Both the position numbers and the translations under genes were made by a program. Below are positions 33,734-42,783 of a stretch of 64,000 bases of DNA, in pieces. Origin of the DNA: Hymenobacter jejuensis (GTDB taxonomy: Bacteria; Bacteroidota; Bacteroidia; Cytophagales; Hymenobacteraceae); contig NZ_CP040896.1 of assembly GCF_006337165.1 (NCBI RefSeq), forward strand, positions 620,001 to 684,000, given 5' to 3'. Position 1 is the first letter of the stretch. Each line of letters starts with the position of its first letter. Below the pieces are notes generated by a model, which worked only from the letters and a program-made list of their open reading frames with translations, made no database searches and had not been told where the DNA came from.

Positions 33734-34153
33734 TCACGAAGCGGTTAACCAGTGGGCGGCTTGGCCTTCGTCGGCGAAAACCTGCGTGACAAAGGGCCGC
33801 TCGGTGGCCAGCATATAATCCACGTAAGGGCGCTGAGTGGGGTCTTGGTTGAAGCGCTCGTAGATGTAGGACGAAGTCAGGACGGCCAGTTGCAGGCGTT
33901 GCGGAGCCAGGCGAGCGGCAGCCAAGGGATAAAAAACGGTACTGGCCCAAGCGCTCAGTTCGGGGTCGGTGCCCTCGCGGCGACGCACGTCCAGGAGCCA
34001 GCGGGCGCAATTGTGCTGCTCAGCGGCGGCCAGCATGGCGTGGTAATCGGCTTGCAGCACGGCCAGTTCGGCATCTTGATTCCAGCGCACGATCAGGATG
34101 CCCAGGTCGGGGCGGTAAACAATCGTACGGGTAGCAGGGTCAGGGAGAGGCAT
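33734..34153 (-). CDS. Unknown 139-aa cytoplasmic protein
   Basis: From the ATG at 34153 (MPLPDPATRTIVYRPDLGILIVRWNQDAEL). Mixed alpha/beta: a strand pair at the start, a helix (LQADYHAMLAAAEQHN), the strand CARWLLDVRRREG and later VTQVFADEGQAAHWLT. The order recalls STAS-like or small regulatory proteins seen in multiple copies in Hymenobacter, but no family can be named. The frame is open 44 codons further up without domain signal. Divergent from the TonB receptor; the region between contains a perfect palindrome. Confidence 0.55.
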   Translation of the reverse strand: MPLPDPATRTIVYRPDLGILIVRWNQDAELAVLQADYHAMLAAAEQHNCARWLLDVRRREGTDPELSAWASTVFYPLAAARLAPQRLQLAVLTSSYIYERFNQDPTQRPYVDYMLATERPFVTQVFADEGQAAHWLTAS

Positions 34154-34240
34154 ACGAGCGGAGCGCGGAGCAAGGGCCACGATGAGTGTGAAGTGGCAAC
34201 GGTAAAGGTAGTGCCCATGGCATTGGCATAACGTTCTTAG

Positions 34241-34264
34241 CGTTATATTCGTAGGAATATAACG
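34241..34264. promoter_or_regulatory. Perfect 10-bp-arm palindrome upstream of a TonB receptor
   Basis: Arms CGTTATATTC (34241-34250) and GAATATAACG (34255-34264) separated by GTAG. A dyad of this size, in the 174-bp gap between divergent genes and 64 bp before the receptor start, is the usual look of a repressor or activator operator. The binding protein is unknown. Confidence 0.6.
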
Positions 34265-34327
34265 TAAATTTTTAAGCCAAATCAATTTCGCTCTTTATAT
34301 ATAAGTATTTGATTATCAATTGTTTAC

Positions 34328-36979
34328 ATGACAAACTTTATAACCTATTCTGTGCCACAAAACTTACGCTTTCTAACAGCCGTCCTCATTGCCGGGCAGC
34401 CTTTGCTAAAAAGTGCACAGGCTCAGGCTGTCCCCTCCCCTCCCGACACAACGCGCGCGACCAGCATCGAACTGCGCGAGGTGGTGGTTGCGGCTTCCCG
34501 AGTGGAAGAAAGCATCTTGCAATCGCCGGTGACGGTGGAAAAGCTCAACGCGCGGGCGCTGCGCCTGACGCCTGCGCCGTCGTTTTTCGACGCCATCGAA
34601 AACGTGAAGGGCGTGCAGGTGATTACGCCCAGCTTGGGGTTCAAAGTCATCAACGCCCGGGGCTTCGCCAATACCACCAACGTGCGCTTTGCCCAACTCG
34701 TGGACGGCATGGATAACCAGGCGCCCCACATCGGCGGCCCCATTGGCAATGCGTTGGGGCCCAGCGACTTGGATATCAACACGGTAGAAATTGTGCCGGG
34801 CACCGCGGCGGCGCTTTACGGCCTCAATGCCATCAACGGACTAGCCAATTTTACGACGCGCAATCCGTTTGTGTCCGAGGGCCTGAGCGTGCAGCAGAAA
34901 ACCGGCGTCAACCACCTCCGCGACGCGCATACGTCGGCACACCTGTATTCCGAAACCAGTGTGCGGTTTGCCAAAGTGCTCACGCCCAAGCTGGCATTTA
35001 AAATTAACGGCACGTACACCCGCGGCTACGACTGGATTGCCAGCGACCAAACGGACATCAACCCGCGCGGCAACGCGACCACCAACCTGTTCGGCACCGA
35101 CAACCCCGCCCGCGACCCGGTCAGCAGCTACGGCAACGAATCGTCGGATCGCAGCACGCTGGTGTTGGGCGGCAAAAATTACTCAGTAGCCCGCACCGGC
35201 TACCAAGAGCAGGATGTTGTTGATTATCAGCTACAAAATGTAAAGGCCGATGCCGCGCTGCACTACAAGCTGAACGCCCGCACCGAGCTGGCTTATACCT
35301 ACCGCCTGGCCGTGCTCGACAATGTGTACCAGCGCTCCAACCGCTTTCGGTTGCAGGATTACCGCTTGCAGCAGCACGGGTTGTCGCTTAGCAGTCCGGT
35401 GGTACAACTGCGAGCGTACCTGACGCGCGAAAACACCGGCCAAAGCTATAACCTGCGTTCGATGGCCGAAAACCTGGACCGCGGTTTTAAGCCCGACGCC
35501 CTCTGGAACCGCGATTATACCGCCGCCTGGAACCAAGCCGTTGGCAATGGCCAGACGGTAGCCCAGGCTCACACCACAGCCCGCGCCGCCGCCGATGCCG
35601 GGCGCTTGCAGCCGGGCACGCCCGCATTCGACCAAAAGCTGCGCGAGCTACAAGACATCAATAACTGGGACGTTGGGGCGGCCCTGCGGGTGAAAGCAGA
35701 TTTGGCGCATGCCGAAGGCCAAGTGAACATTGCCGAAGCGCTGCGCCGCAACCGCCCTTCCTCCTGGCCTGCGTTCCTTGATTTGATGGCCGGCGCCGAT
35801 CACCGCACGTACATCGTGGTGCCCGACGGAAATTACTTCATCAATCCGGAGAAAAACCGCGACCCGTACAGCAACCTTACCTACAGCAAAACCGGCGGTT
35901 TCCTGCAAACCGGCGCACGCGTATTTGGGCAGAAGCTCCGCCTTACGGCCACCCTGCGCGCCGACAAAAACGACTATTTCAGCCTGCGCTTCAACCCCAG
36001 GCTGACCGGCGTGTATTCGCCTTCGCAACGACACAACTTCCGGGTAAGCTACCAGAGCGGCTACCGCTTTCCGAGCTTGTTTGAAGGGTTTTCAAACGTC
36101 AACAGCGGGCAGGTCAAGCGCATTGGCGGGCTGCGGGTGATGTCGGATGGCGTCTTTGAAAACAGCTATTTGCGCACCAGTATCGATGCGTTCACGGCTG
36201 CCGTTTCGGTTTATCAGAATGCCAATACGCCCCCAAACGCTACCCCGGCGCAGCAACAAACAGTGCGGGCGCAGGCCATCGAAACCAACAAGAAGCTGCT
36301 GGTAAAAAACCCGTACACCTACCTGCGGCCCGAGTACATTCGGTCGCTGGAGCTCGGCTACAAGGCAGCACTGCTGCCCGGCGGCCGGCTGCTCCTGGAC
36401 GTCGATTTTTACTACAACACCTACCGCGACTTCATTGCCCAAGTCGAGGCCTACGTGCCCAAAACTCTCAACCCCGATTCGGCCGCGATTTACCTAAACA
36501 GCAAAAGCACGCAGAACCGCTACCGGCTCTGGACCAATTCCCAGACCAAGGTGTACAACTACGGCGGCTCGCTGGGCGTGCGCTATGAGCTGCCCAGCGG
36601 CTATTTGGCCGGGGCCAACGCCACCTACGCCCGCCTCGACCGCACCGAATCGGGCGACGGACTGGAAGATGGGTTCAACACGCCGCGCTGGGCCTACAAC
36701 CTGAGCTTGGCCAATGAAAAAGCTTTCCGCAGCTTCGGATTTGGGCTGAATTACCGTTGGCAGGCGCGCTACTATTCCCAAACTTTCCTCGTCAACGGCG
36801 ACGTGCCGGCCTACAGCTCCCTCGATGCGCAGCTCACGTACACGGCGTCGGCAGCGAACCTGCGGTTTAAGCTGGGCGCCACCAACCTTCTCAATCGCTA
36901 TTACCAAACCTACCTCGGCGGCCCCAGTGTGGGGGGCTTGTATTACCTGGCCGTTACGTTTCAAGGTCCTAAGGGCTGA
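34328..36979 (+). CDS. TonB-dependent outer-membrane receptor
   Basis: 883 aa. Signal peptide to ~residue 34 (SAQAQA), no carboxypeptidase-like N-terminal domain. Plug domain at ~45-180, with LREVVVAASRVEE as the TonB-box-like start and ARGFANTTNVRFAQLVDGMDNQAPHIGGPIGNALGPSDLDINTVEIVPGTAAALYGLNAINGLANFTTRNPF. The rest is a 22-strand barrel ending GLYYLAVTFQGPKG, with the C-terminal aromatic strand two-thirds formed. Imports a bulky ligand (siderophore, cobalamin or glycan) using TonB energy; ligand unknown. No SusD partner next to it. Expression is probably controlled at the palindrome 34241-34264. Confidence 0.92.
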   Translation: MTNFITYSVPQNLRFLTAVLIAGQPLLKSAQAQAVPSPPDTTRATSIELREVVVAASRVEESILQSPVTVEKLNARALRLTPAPSFFDAIENVKGVQVITPSLGFKVINARGFANTTNVRFAQLVDGMDNQAPHIGGPIGNALGPSDLDINTVEIVPGTAAALYGLNAINGLANFTTRNPFVSEGLSVQQKTGVNHLRDAHTSAHLYSETSVRFAKVLTPKLAFKINGTYTRGYDWIASDQTDINPRGNATTNLFGTDNPARDPVSSYGNESSDRSTLVLGGKNYSVARTGYQEQDVVDYQLQNVKADAALHYKLNARTELAYTYRLAVLDNVYQRSNRFRLQDYRLQQHGLSLSSPVVQLRAYLTRENTGQSYNLRSMAENLDRGFKPDALWNRDYTAAWNQAVGNGQTVAQAHTTARAAADAGRLQPGTPAFDQKLRELQDINNWDVGAALRVKADLAHAEGQVNIAEALRRNRPSSWPAFLDLMAGADHRTYIVVPDGNYFINPEKNRDPYSNLTYSKTGGFLQTGARVFGQKLRLTATLRADKNDYFSLRFNPRLTGVYSPSQRHNFRVSYQSGYRFPSLFEGFSNVNSGQVKRIGGLRVMSDGVFENSYLRTSIDAFTAAVSVYQNANTPPNATPAQQQTVRAQAIETNKKLLVKNPYTYLRPEYIRSLELGYKAALLPGGRLLLDVDFYYNTYRDFIAQVEAYVPKTLNPDSAAIYLNSKSTQNRYRLWTNSQTKVYNYGGSLGVRYELPSGYLAGANATYARLDRTESGDGLEDGFNTPRWAYNLSLANEKAFRSFGFGLNYRWQARYYSQTFLVNGDVPAYSSLDAQLTYTASAANLRFKLGATNLLNRYYQTYLGGPSVGGLYYLAVTFQGPKG

Positions 36980-37416
36980 CAGAGGCACAAAACATAAAAT
37001 ACTTACATACAACGCATTACACATATAAGAGACATCGCTTACATGCTAAAAAGCCCCGGCTCTAAGAGGCGGGGCTTAGTGTTCTGCATGTGCTTTATAG
37101 ACGCTTGCTTGCGAAAGGAAGTTGCCTCTGGAATGAGGCTAAATTGTTACGAATGGCAGAATAAAGACGGCGGGATCATACAGTTTGCTTGGCTAAGCGT
37201 TCTGACCTAAGCCTATACCAAATTGTTTCATCATCCTATGGACTTTTTATAATTTTACCTATAAATAATATAACACATTAACTAATCTTTATTGAATAGC
37301 AAATAAAACGATAGCAAGACCAATCCTTTATAAATCATTTTATAATCATCATAAATATAAAGCTTTACGTTATTTCGCATTCACAAACTGCGAAGTGTTT
37401 TTTGTATCTATGCAAT
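36980..37416. other. Gene-free AT-rich spacer after the TonB receptor
   Basis: 437 bp without a gene. It contains a GC hairpin at 37051-37077 (AAGCCCCG / CGGGGCTT) that may terminate the receptor transcript, a copy of the dispersed AAATACTTA motif at ~36998, and a very AT-rich stretch 37230-37400 that probably carries the promoter of the lipoprotein gene. Confidence 0.5.
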
Positions 37417-37923
37417 ATGAAAAACTTCTCCTCTTGCTTTGCTATCGGCGCGCTGCTTTTGGGTGTCGCTTGTTCTAAGCCCGGCCCGGACGATGCGGCG
37501 CACGACGCAGTGGGTCGCTATGTAAAAACCAATCTGCCCGATCCGGAGAGCTACGAAGTAGTACGGTTCGGACGAAGCACCTCGTTTACGCGCCAAGACT
37601 CGGCCGCCCACGAGGCCACGCTCCTGCACGACCACTTGCCGTACTTGGAAGCCGCCGAAGCCCGCGCTCTGGAACAGTACAAAAAAGCGGGCGAGAGCAA
37701 CAAAGCCAGCTCGTTTTTTGAAACAGAGAAGGCTTACAAGAAAGCTACAGAAGCCAAATTACAGGCCCAGCGCGACGAAAAAGCGCTTACGATGGTCCGG
37801 GACACCACACGCCTTGGCACGCTGTTTATGCACACGTACAAGGCCAAGAATAAGTCGGGGGCTGCCGTTGTAGACAGCGCACAGTTCTTGGTGTATAAAA
37901 ACGGCGCCGTCGAAACGCTTTAA
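37417..37923 (+). CDS. Small lipoprotein of unknown function
   Basis: 168 aa from the ATG at 37417 (a TTG 5 codons upstream is also in frame). The lipobox LGVAC puts the lipidated Cys at residue ~19, followed by SKPGPDD. The mature part holds YVKTNLPDPESYEVVRFG, a pattern seen in Hymenobacter small lipoproteins, then a charged helix (EAAEARALEQYKKAGESNKA...KKATEAKLQAQRDEKA) and a final domain MHTYKAKNKSGAAVVDSAQFLVYKNGAVE. Probably anchored in the inner or outer membrane. Function unknown. Confidence 0.75.
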   Translation: MKNFSSCFAIGALLLGVACSKPGPDDAAHDAVGRYVKTNLPDPESYEVVRFGRSTSFTRQDSAAHEATLLHDHLPYLEAAEARALEQYKKAGESNKASSFFETEKAYKKATEAKLQAQRDEKALTMVRDTTRLGTLFMHTYKAKNKSGAAVVDSAQFLVYKNGAVETL

Positions 37924-38037
37924 CAAGCCCTATAGATAAGTGTTTTATTATAAGCTACTTATGTAATAAGCGAGAAAAACTTCCTCATTGCGCTGGCGGT
38001 GGCAATTGGGCTGAGGAGGTGCACTATACTTGACTAC

Positions 38038-38088
38038 ACAAGCAAAAGGCCCCGGATACCGCAACGGTATTCGAGGCCTTTTGCTTGT
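38038..38088 (+). terminator. Terminator with 14-bp outer and 6-bp inner stem
   Basis: ACAAGCAAAAGGCC pairs with GGCCTTTTGCTTGT; an inner stem ATACCG / CGGTAT closes the loop. It lies between the lipoprotein and the fasciclin gene. Confidence 0.8.
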
Positions 38089-38204
38089 CAACGGATTAGG
38101 TGTTCTATTCAGCAGATGAAATATTTTCCTCCCAGCAAAATCCAGACGGCTGAGCTTTGGCGTAGGTGCTTCCAAATTCATTCCATACCACACGTCCCCA
38201 CAAA

Positions 38205-38807
38205 ATGAAAAAGCACATCCTTTCTACCCTCACGCTGGCCTTGGCCCTTTCCGTCGGTATTACTTCTGCCTCACAGGCCCAAAGCAAGATGAAAGCCAAA
38301 GGCACTGACAATGGCATGGGCATGAGCAATACCAGCATGGGCAAGGCCAAAGGCGTCATGGTAGGCGGCGCCCTGATGACCCCCGACAAAGACATCGTCG
38401 ACAACGCCGTTGGGTCCAACGACCACACGACACTAGTAGCCGCTGTGAAAGCTGCCGGTTTGGTGGAAACCCTGAAAGGCGCTGGTCCTTTCACCGTATT
38501 TGCACCTACCAATGCCGCCTTCGACAAACTTCCAGCCGGCACGGTGGCCACGTTGGTGAAGCCTGAGAACAAGCAAACCCTCACGTCCATCCTGACTTAC
38601 CACGTAGTGCCCGGCCGCCTGACTGCTGCCGAACTTAAAAATGGCCAAGTTTTGACCACGGTAAACGGTGAGAAACTGACCGTTATGAAAAAAGGCAACT
38701 CGGTAATGCTGAAAGATGCCAAAGGCGGCATGTCGACGGTTACCATACCAAACGTAATCTCCAGCAACGGCGTAACCCACGTGATTGACACAGTATTGAT
38801 GCCTTAA
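38205..38807 (+). CDS. Exported fasciclin (FAS1) domain protein
   Basis: 200 aa from the ATG at 38205. Signal peptide MKKHILSTLTLALALSVGITSASQAQ, a Met/Lys/Gly-rich linker (MGMSNTSMGKAKGVMVGG), then one FAS1 domain at ~60-200: DHTTLVAAVKAAGLVETLKGAGPFTVFAPTNAAFDKLPAG (the H1 box), LTSILTYHVVPGRL and VISSNGVTHVIDTVLMP (the H2 box). FAS1 proteins mediate adhesion or matrix interactions; in Bacteroidota they are usually periplasmic or surface-exposed. Monocistronic, with a strong terminator 25 bp after the stop. Confidence 0.93.
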   Translation: MKKHILSTLTLALALSVGITSASQAQSKMKAKGTDNGMGMSNTSMGKAKGVMVGGALMTPDKDIVDNAVGSNDHTTLVAAVKAAGLVETLKGAGPFTVFAPTNAAFDKLPAGTVATLVKPENKQTLTSILTYHVVPGRLTAAELKNGQVLTTVNGEKLTVMKKGNSVMLKDAKGGMSTVTIPNVISSNGVTHVIDTVLMP

Positions 38808-38831
38808 TTGGCTTACAAACATCGTATTTAT

Positions 38832-38866
38832 AAAAGCCCTTGACTCACTTGAGCCAAGGGCTTTTT
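38832..38866 (+). terminator. Terminator of the fasciclin gene
   Basis: An 11-bp stem (AAAAGCCCTTG / CAAGGGCTTTT) followed by a T run. Confidence 0.9.
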
Positions 38867-38962
38867 TGTGTTTTAGCGGGACTACTACGTCTAGGTTTAC
38901 AAAAAAGTTGCAAACTGGTATTAAAATATTGCTAGGTTTACGGTCAAATCGATCTCTCTTTA

Positions 38963-40354
38963 ATGCAACAACACTTTTACACACTAATGCAACATTTACA
39001 GGTTTCTCTAACACCCTTGCGCTCGTTCGCAAGCGGAAAATGGATTTTAGTGCTGATGCTCTGGCTAGGCTTTTTGGGAAACTCACCACAAGCATGGGCA
39101 CAATGTAGTAACTGCACTCAGTTAATCACTGGCGATAATAATGGCACACAGGGAGCCAGGAGGAATTTTGCAATAGGTAAAGGCGACGTATTTTGCATCA
39201 GCAGTGGAGTTACGTACACTGGCCAGCTGACAGTTAACAGTACAGGAACAGGTGCCACTCCTAGAATCTGTATTAGCTCAGGCGGTTTTAACGGCAGCCT
39301 TGTTTTAAATGGCCCGGTAATCATTGACAACAATACCTCTTTCGTTCTCCCCGCAAGCTCTTCCGTTACTTTCCCTACTGGCAGTTCATTTACCAACAAT
39401 GTTGGTGCTACCGCTTCTTTTAATAACGTTTCCTTCGGCAGTCAAACTACATTAACAAATTCCAGCACCATTACTAGTTCCGGGACTTTCTCCAGCAGTG
39501 GAACAATCACCAACAACTACATCATCAAATCCGCTGGTAGCTTTACCAACAGCGGGACTTTAGCAAACCTGTACCTGATCATTGCCAACAGTGGATTCAC
39601 TAACTCAGGTACCATTACAGGGGTTGTAGCTAGTGATAATGCTAACACAGGCCGTTTTGTAGTTAAGGGAGCTTCTAGTAATTCAGGCAATTTCGGAGTG
39701 GGAGCTTCCGGTGGCCGACTAGATTTTTGTGATGCCGAGCCCGGTGCCGGTGGAGGATTTAATTCACAAACTGGCCCTGCTGTAGGTTCTGGCGTATCCT
39801 TCTGCAAGGGAACCCTGCCCGTTGAGCTCGTTGGCTTTACGGCCAAAGCCAAAGGCAATGAAGTTGCCTTAAACTGGAGCACTGCCTCGGAAAAGAACAA
39901 CGCAAAATTCGTGGTCGAGCGCAGCGCCAATGCCGCTGATTTCGAAGCGGTGCTGGAAGTGGCTGGCCGTGGCAATTCTCAAAACACCTCCGTTTATGCC
40001 GCTACCGACCAGCATCCGCTGGCTGGCACAAGCTACTACCGCCTCCGGCAAGTTGACCGCGATGGGGCGGCTACTTACTCGTCTGTGGTGAGCGTAAATG
40101 CCGCAGGTAAGGCGACGGCGCTCCGCTTGTACCCTAACCCTGCCACCGACCACCTGACATTGGATCTGCGCAACGTTCCCGCTGAGCGGTGCGCCGTGCA
40201 GGTACTCAGCCTGACCGGCCGTGTGTTGCAAACCGCCCAAGTAGCCGGGGGCAGCACACCCGAACTCAGCTTAAGTAACTTACCATCTGGAACTTATCTA
40301 TTGCGCGTGCGCGGAAGCAGCTTCACGCTGGCACAGCGCGTTGTGAAGCTCTAA
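38963..40354 (+). CDS. T9SS cargo protein with Ser/Thr/Asn-rich repeat passenger
   Basis: 463 aa. N-terminal signal region ending near residue 47 (PQAWAQ). Residues ~50-280 are a low-complexity repeat of motifs such as SFTNSGT, ITNN and GTITG, which suggests a parallel beta-helix. This part is visibly more AT-rich in codons than the rest. Residues ~285-385 form a fibronectin-like module (LPVELVGFTAKAKGNEVALNWSTASEKNNAKFVVERS), followed by a type IX sorting domain (LRLYPNPATDHLTLDL...LPSGTYLLRVRG..LAQRVVKL). Exported by T9SS and bound to or released from the cell surface. Its C-terminal 180 aa are paralogous to the next gene's. Confidence 0.85.
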   Translation: MQQHFYTLMQHLQVSLTPLRSFASGKWILVLMLWLGFLGNSPQAWAQCSNCTQLITGDNNGTQGARRNFAIGKGDVFCISSGVTYTGQLTVNSTGTGATPRICISSGGFNGSLVLNGPVIIDNNTSFVLPASSSVTFPTGSSFTNNVGATASFNNVSFGSQTTLTNSSTITSSGTFSSSGTITNNYIIKSAGSFTNSGTLANLYLIIANSGFTNSGTITGVVASDNANTGRFVVKGASSNSGNFGVGASGGRLDFCDAEPGAGGGFNSQTGPAVGSGVSFCKGTLPVELVGFTAKAKGNEVALNWSTASEKNNAKFVVERSANAADFEAVLEVAGRGNSQNTSVYAATDQHPLAGTSYYRLRQVDRDGAATYSSVVSVNAAGKATALRLYPNPATDHLTLDLRNVPAERCAVQVLSLTGRVLQTAQVAGGSTPELSLSNLPSGTYLLRVRGSSFTLAQRVVKL

Positions 40355-40455
40355 GTAGAACGAGCAGAACGCATCGGGTACTGGTCACGCTGAGTTTTGA
40401 GAAAATTGGACACGCTCTTAAGTACCTTCTAGCCCAGCAACCTACTTTGCAAACA

Positions 40456-40489
40456 CAAAAGCCCCCGGCCTGTTGGCCGGGGGCTTTTG
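40456..40489 (+). terminator. Terminator of the first T9SS cargo gene
   Basis: A perfect 15-bp stem (CAAAAGCCCCCGGCC / GGCCGGGGGCTTTTG) with a 4-nt loop. Confidence 0.9.
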
Positions 40490-40593
40490 CGTTTGGGTGC
40501 AATGAACATGTTTGTTTCTGCAAAATATTTCTATAAATTATTAAAATACTACCAGCAATGTAATCCAACAATTCGCATCCAGTCTATACATTT

Positions 40594-41847
40594 ATGCGCG
40601 CCTTTCTCGGTTATCTGCCCTCTTCATCTCCCGTAGCCAATAGAAAATGGCTTGCCGCACTGGCCTTGTCGGTGGGCTGTTTTGGCGAATACTCCACAGC
40701 CTGGGCTCAATCTAACAGCCGAACGCAGAATTTTGAGGGGTCTTCCAGCACAGGCTGGGGATATACGGTAAGTGGCAGCGGCGACGGCGGCTTCACCGAT
40801 GCACTGCACGTGAGTGGCAACTACTCCTTCGGGGTGACCAACGGCACGGGCAACGGCACGGTAAGCAATACGCTTACTTTCGACAACGTGGGCTTCACCG
40901 ATTTTACCAGCGGCCAGACCAACAAGCTCACCTTCCGGCTGGCGGTTTTGGAAGCGGGCAATAAGGGCGGCCTTGACCAGAACGGCTCTGTGGCCGTGGA
41001 CGTTAGCACCGACGGCGGCGCCACCTTCACACCCACTATTATTATTACGGGCGCCCAAATCCCAAACGGCGGCAGCGGCCAGACGTTTGATTATGTGCCC
41101 ATCATCACGTCGATAGCAAGGCCATTTCCGGATGTAGATTTACCAAGGACTTATTTGGTTAACAACAGCCAGAAGCCCAACTCGGTCGGCATCTATTTTG
41201 CCACTACCGTTCTGCAGGCCAAAGTACGGATTACGCTTACGGCCAATGCCAAAACCAGCTTACTCATTGACGATGTGACCATTAGCAGTGCCGGGCCGCT
41301 GCCCGTCGAGCTGATCAGCTTTACGGCCCGGTCCCGCAACGAGCAAGTAGTGCTGAGCTGGGCCACGGCTTCCGAAACCAATAACGCCCGGTTTGTAGTC
41401 GAGCGCAGCCACGACGGCGAGTTGTTTGAGGCGTGGCGGGAAGTAGCCGGCCACGGCACCACGCAGAACCGCTCCAACTACACGATCACCGACGCGCAAC
41501 CGCTTTCCGGCACCGGCTATTACCGGCTCCGGCAGATGGATTTCGATGGTACGGCTACGTATTCGCCCATTGTTAGCGTAGGAGCCGGCGCCGGGCTTCA
41601 GGCACTTCCTACGCTGAAGCTTTACCCTAATCCGGCGGCTGACTTCCTTACGCTTGATTTGCGCAACATCCCTGCCGAGCGCTGCACTGTGCAGGTGCTC
41701 AGCCTGACCGGCCGCGTGTTGCAAACCGCCCGAGTCATGAGCGCTAGCTCACCTAAGCTGGATCTGAGCAGCTTACCGGCCGGCACCTACTTGGTCCGCG
41801 CGTACGGAAGCAACTTTTGCTTAACGCAGCGCGTGGCAAAGATTTAG
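40594..41847 (+). CDS. T9SS cargo protein, beta-sandwich passenger
   Basis: 417 aa. Signal region ending near residue 38 (YSTAWAQ). The passenger (~40-230) has a beta-sandwich look, with TQNFEGSSSTGWGYTVSGSGDGGF, a stretch like hydrolase-associated lectin domains, and DDVTISS at its end. Then comes the same module as in the previous gene: LPVELISFTARSRNEQVVLSWATASETNNARFVVERS and the sorting domain LKLYPNPAADFLTLDL...LPAGTYLVRAYG..LTQRVAKI. Secreted through T9SS. Substrate or role unknown. The two neighbours differ only in their passengers. Confidence 0.85.
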   Translation: MRAFLGYLPSSSPVANRKWLAALALSVGCFGEYSTAWAQSNSRTQNFEGSSSTGWGYTVSGSGDGGFTDALHVSGNYSFGVTNGTGNGTVSNTLTFDNVGFTDFTSGQTNKLTFRLAVLEAGNKGGLDQNGSVAVDVSTDGGATFTPTIIITGAQIPNGGSGQTFDYVPIITSIARPFPDVDLPRTYLVNNSQKPNSVGIYFATTVLQAKVRITLTANAKTSLLIDDVTISSAGPLPVELISFTARSRNEQVVLSWATASETNNARFVVERSHDGELFEAWREVAGHGTTQNRSNYTITDAQPLSGTGYYRLRQMDFDGTATYSPIVSVGAGAGLQALPTLKLYPNPAADFLTLDLRNIPAERCTVQVLSLTGRVLQTARVMSASSPKLDLSSLPAGTYLVRAYGSNFCLTQRVAKI

Positions 41848-42051
41848 TCAATCAATTAATATACAAATACTTATAGTTCACCTTTGATCGGCAGGCTATA
41901 GCCACGGCGTTTACAGATTTTCTGGTGACGGCCAACAGATAAGGCCCGTGCCCTACCAAAACTATGGCATTCGTGGCCTTCGCTACGCGTCAGCCGTATA
42001 AATCCTTGGTAGCCTCTCTCCTACCCATTTTTCCACTAAATCTCTCAGACC

Positions 42052-42696
42052 ATGATTAAGTACACTGTTTCTGCTTTGGCCCTTTCGCTTGCCCTTTGTA
42101 CCGCGGCGCAGGCCCAGACCACCAAAACCAGCGCCGACGGCACCAAAACCAAAACCACCGAAGCTGGCATGACCACCAAGGTGAAAAATGACGACAACGG
42201 CAACCTCAAGCTGAAAGGCAAAAACGACGAAGGCGCCAAAGTGAAGTCGAAAACCAAGGCTACGAGCGGCTCGATGGGCTCCTCGACGAGCGGTTCGATG
42301 GGCTCGGGGTCGATGATGGAAAACAACGGCTCGACCAGCGGCAACAGCACCACAACCCCCGCCGGCTCGATGAGCAACGGCACCATGAACAATGGCAACA
42401 TGAACTCGTCGGGCACTGCCGCGCCCGTCAAGACCGATAGCGCTTCGGGCTCCGGTACCATGATGAACTCCGGCGCCGGCACGGGCACCACAACTATGCC
42501 AGCTGCCACCACGCCTACCACGACCACGCCTGCCACCACCACCGATACCGGCACCGGTACGGGTACCATGAATTCTTCGGGTTCGATGGGCACAATGGAC
42601 CACGGCACGATGAGCGGCAGCAGCACCGACCAGATGTCGACCAAGACCAAGAAGTCGAAAGACAAGCCGAACAAGACCAAATCGAAGGATATGTAA
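42052..42696 (+). CDS. Exported low-complexity Ser/Thr/Gly/Met protein
   Basis: 214 aa. Signal peptide MIKYTVSALALSLALCTAAQAQ. A Lys/Thr-rich part (TKTSADGTKTKTTEAGMTTKVK) precedes repeats of SGSMGS, STSGS, TMNNGN and TTTPA. The C-terminus is very basic (STKTKKSKDKPNKTKSKDM). No globular domain. Similar basic, disordered periplasmic proteins are common in Hymenobacter; function unknown. Tandem SGSM-type codons give imperfect DNA repeats at ~42260-42320. Confidence 0.75.
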   Translation: MIKYTVSALALSLALCTAAQAQTTKTSADGTKTKTTEAGMTTKVKNDDNGNLKLKGKNDEGAKVKSKTKATSGSMGSSTSGSMGSGSMMENNGSTSGNSTTTPAGSMSNGTMNNGNMNSSGTAAPVKTDSASGSGTMMNSGAGTGTTTMPAATTPTTTTPATTTDTGTGTGTMNSSGSMGTMDHGTMSGSSTDQMSTKTKKSKDKPNKTKSKDM

Positions 42697-42719
42697 TCCT
42701 TTATTAATCAAATATTTAT

Positions 42720-42753
42720 AAAAAAAGCCCGCCGGTACCGGCGGGCTTTTTTT
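42720..42753. terminator. Bidirectional terminator
   Basis: A perfect palindrome around GGTACC with A/T runs at both ends, between convergent genes. Confidence 0.9.
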
Positions 42754-42783
42754 ATTAGGAGCAAGAACGAGACAGGTCGGGCC

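Noticed and set aside
41983..42711. Long antisense frames (242 and 211 codons) opposite the Ser/Thr/Gly/Met protein
   Set aside because: They mirror a repetitive low-complexity gene; their products are Gly/His/Arg- or Val/Pro-repeats without domains. The sense gene has a signal peptide.
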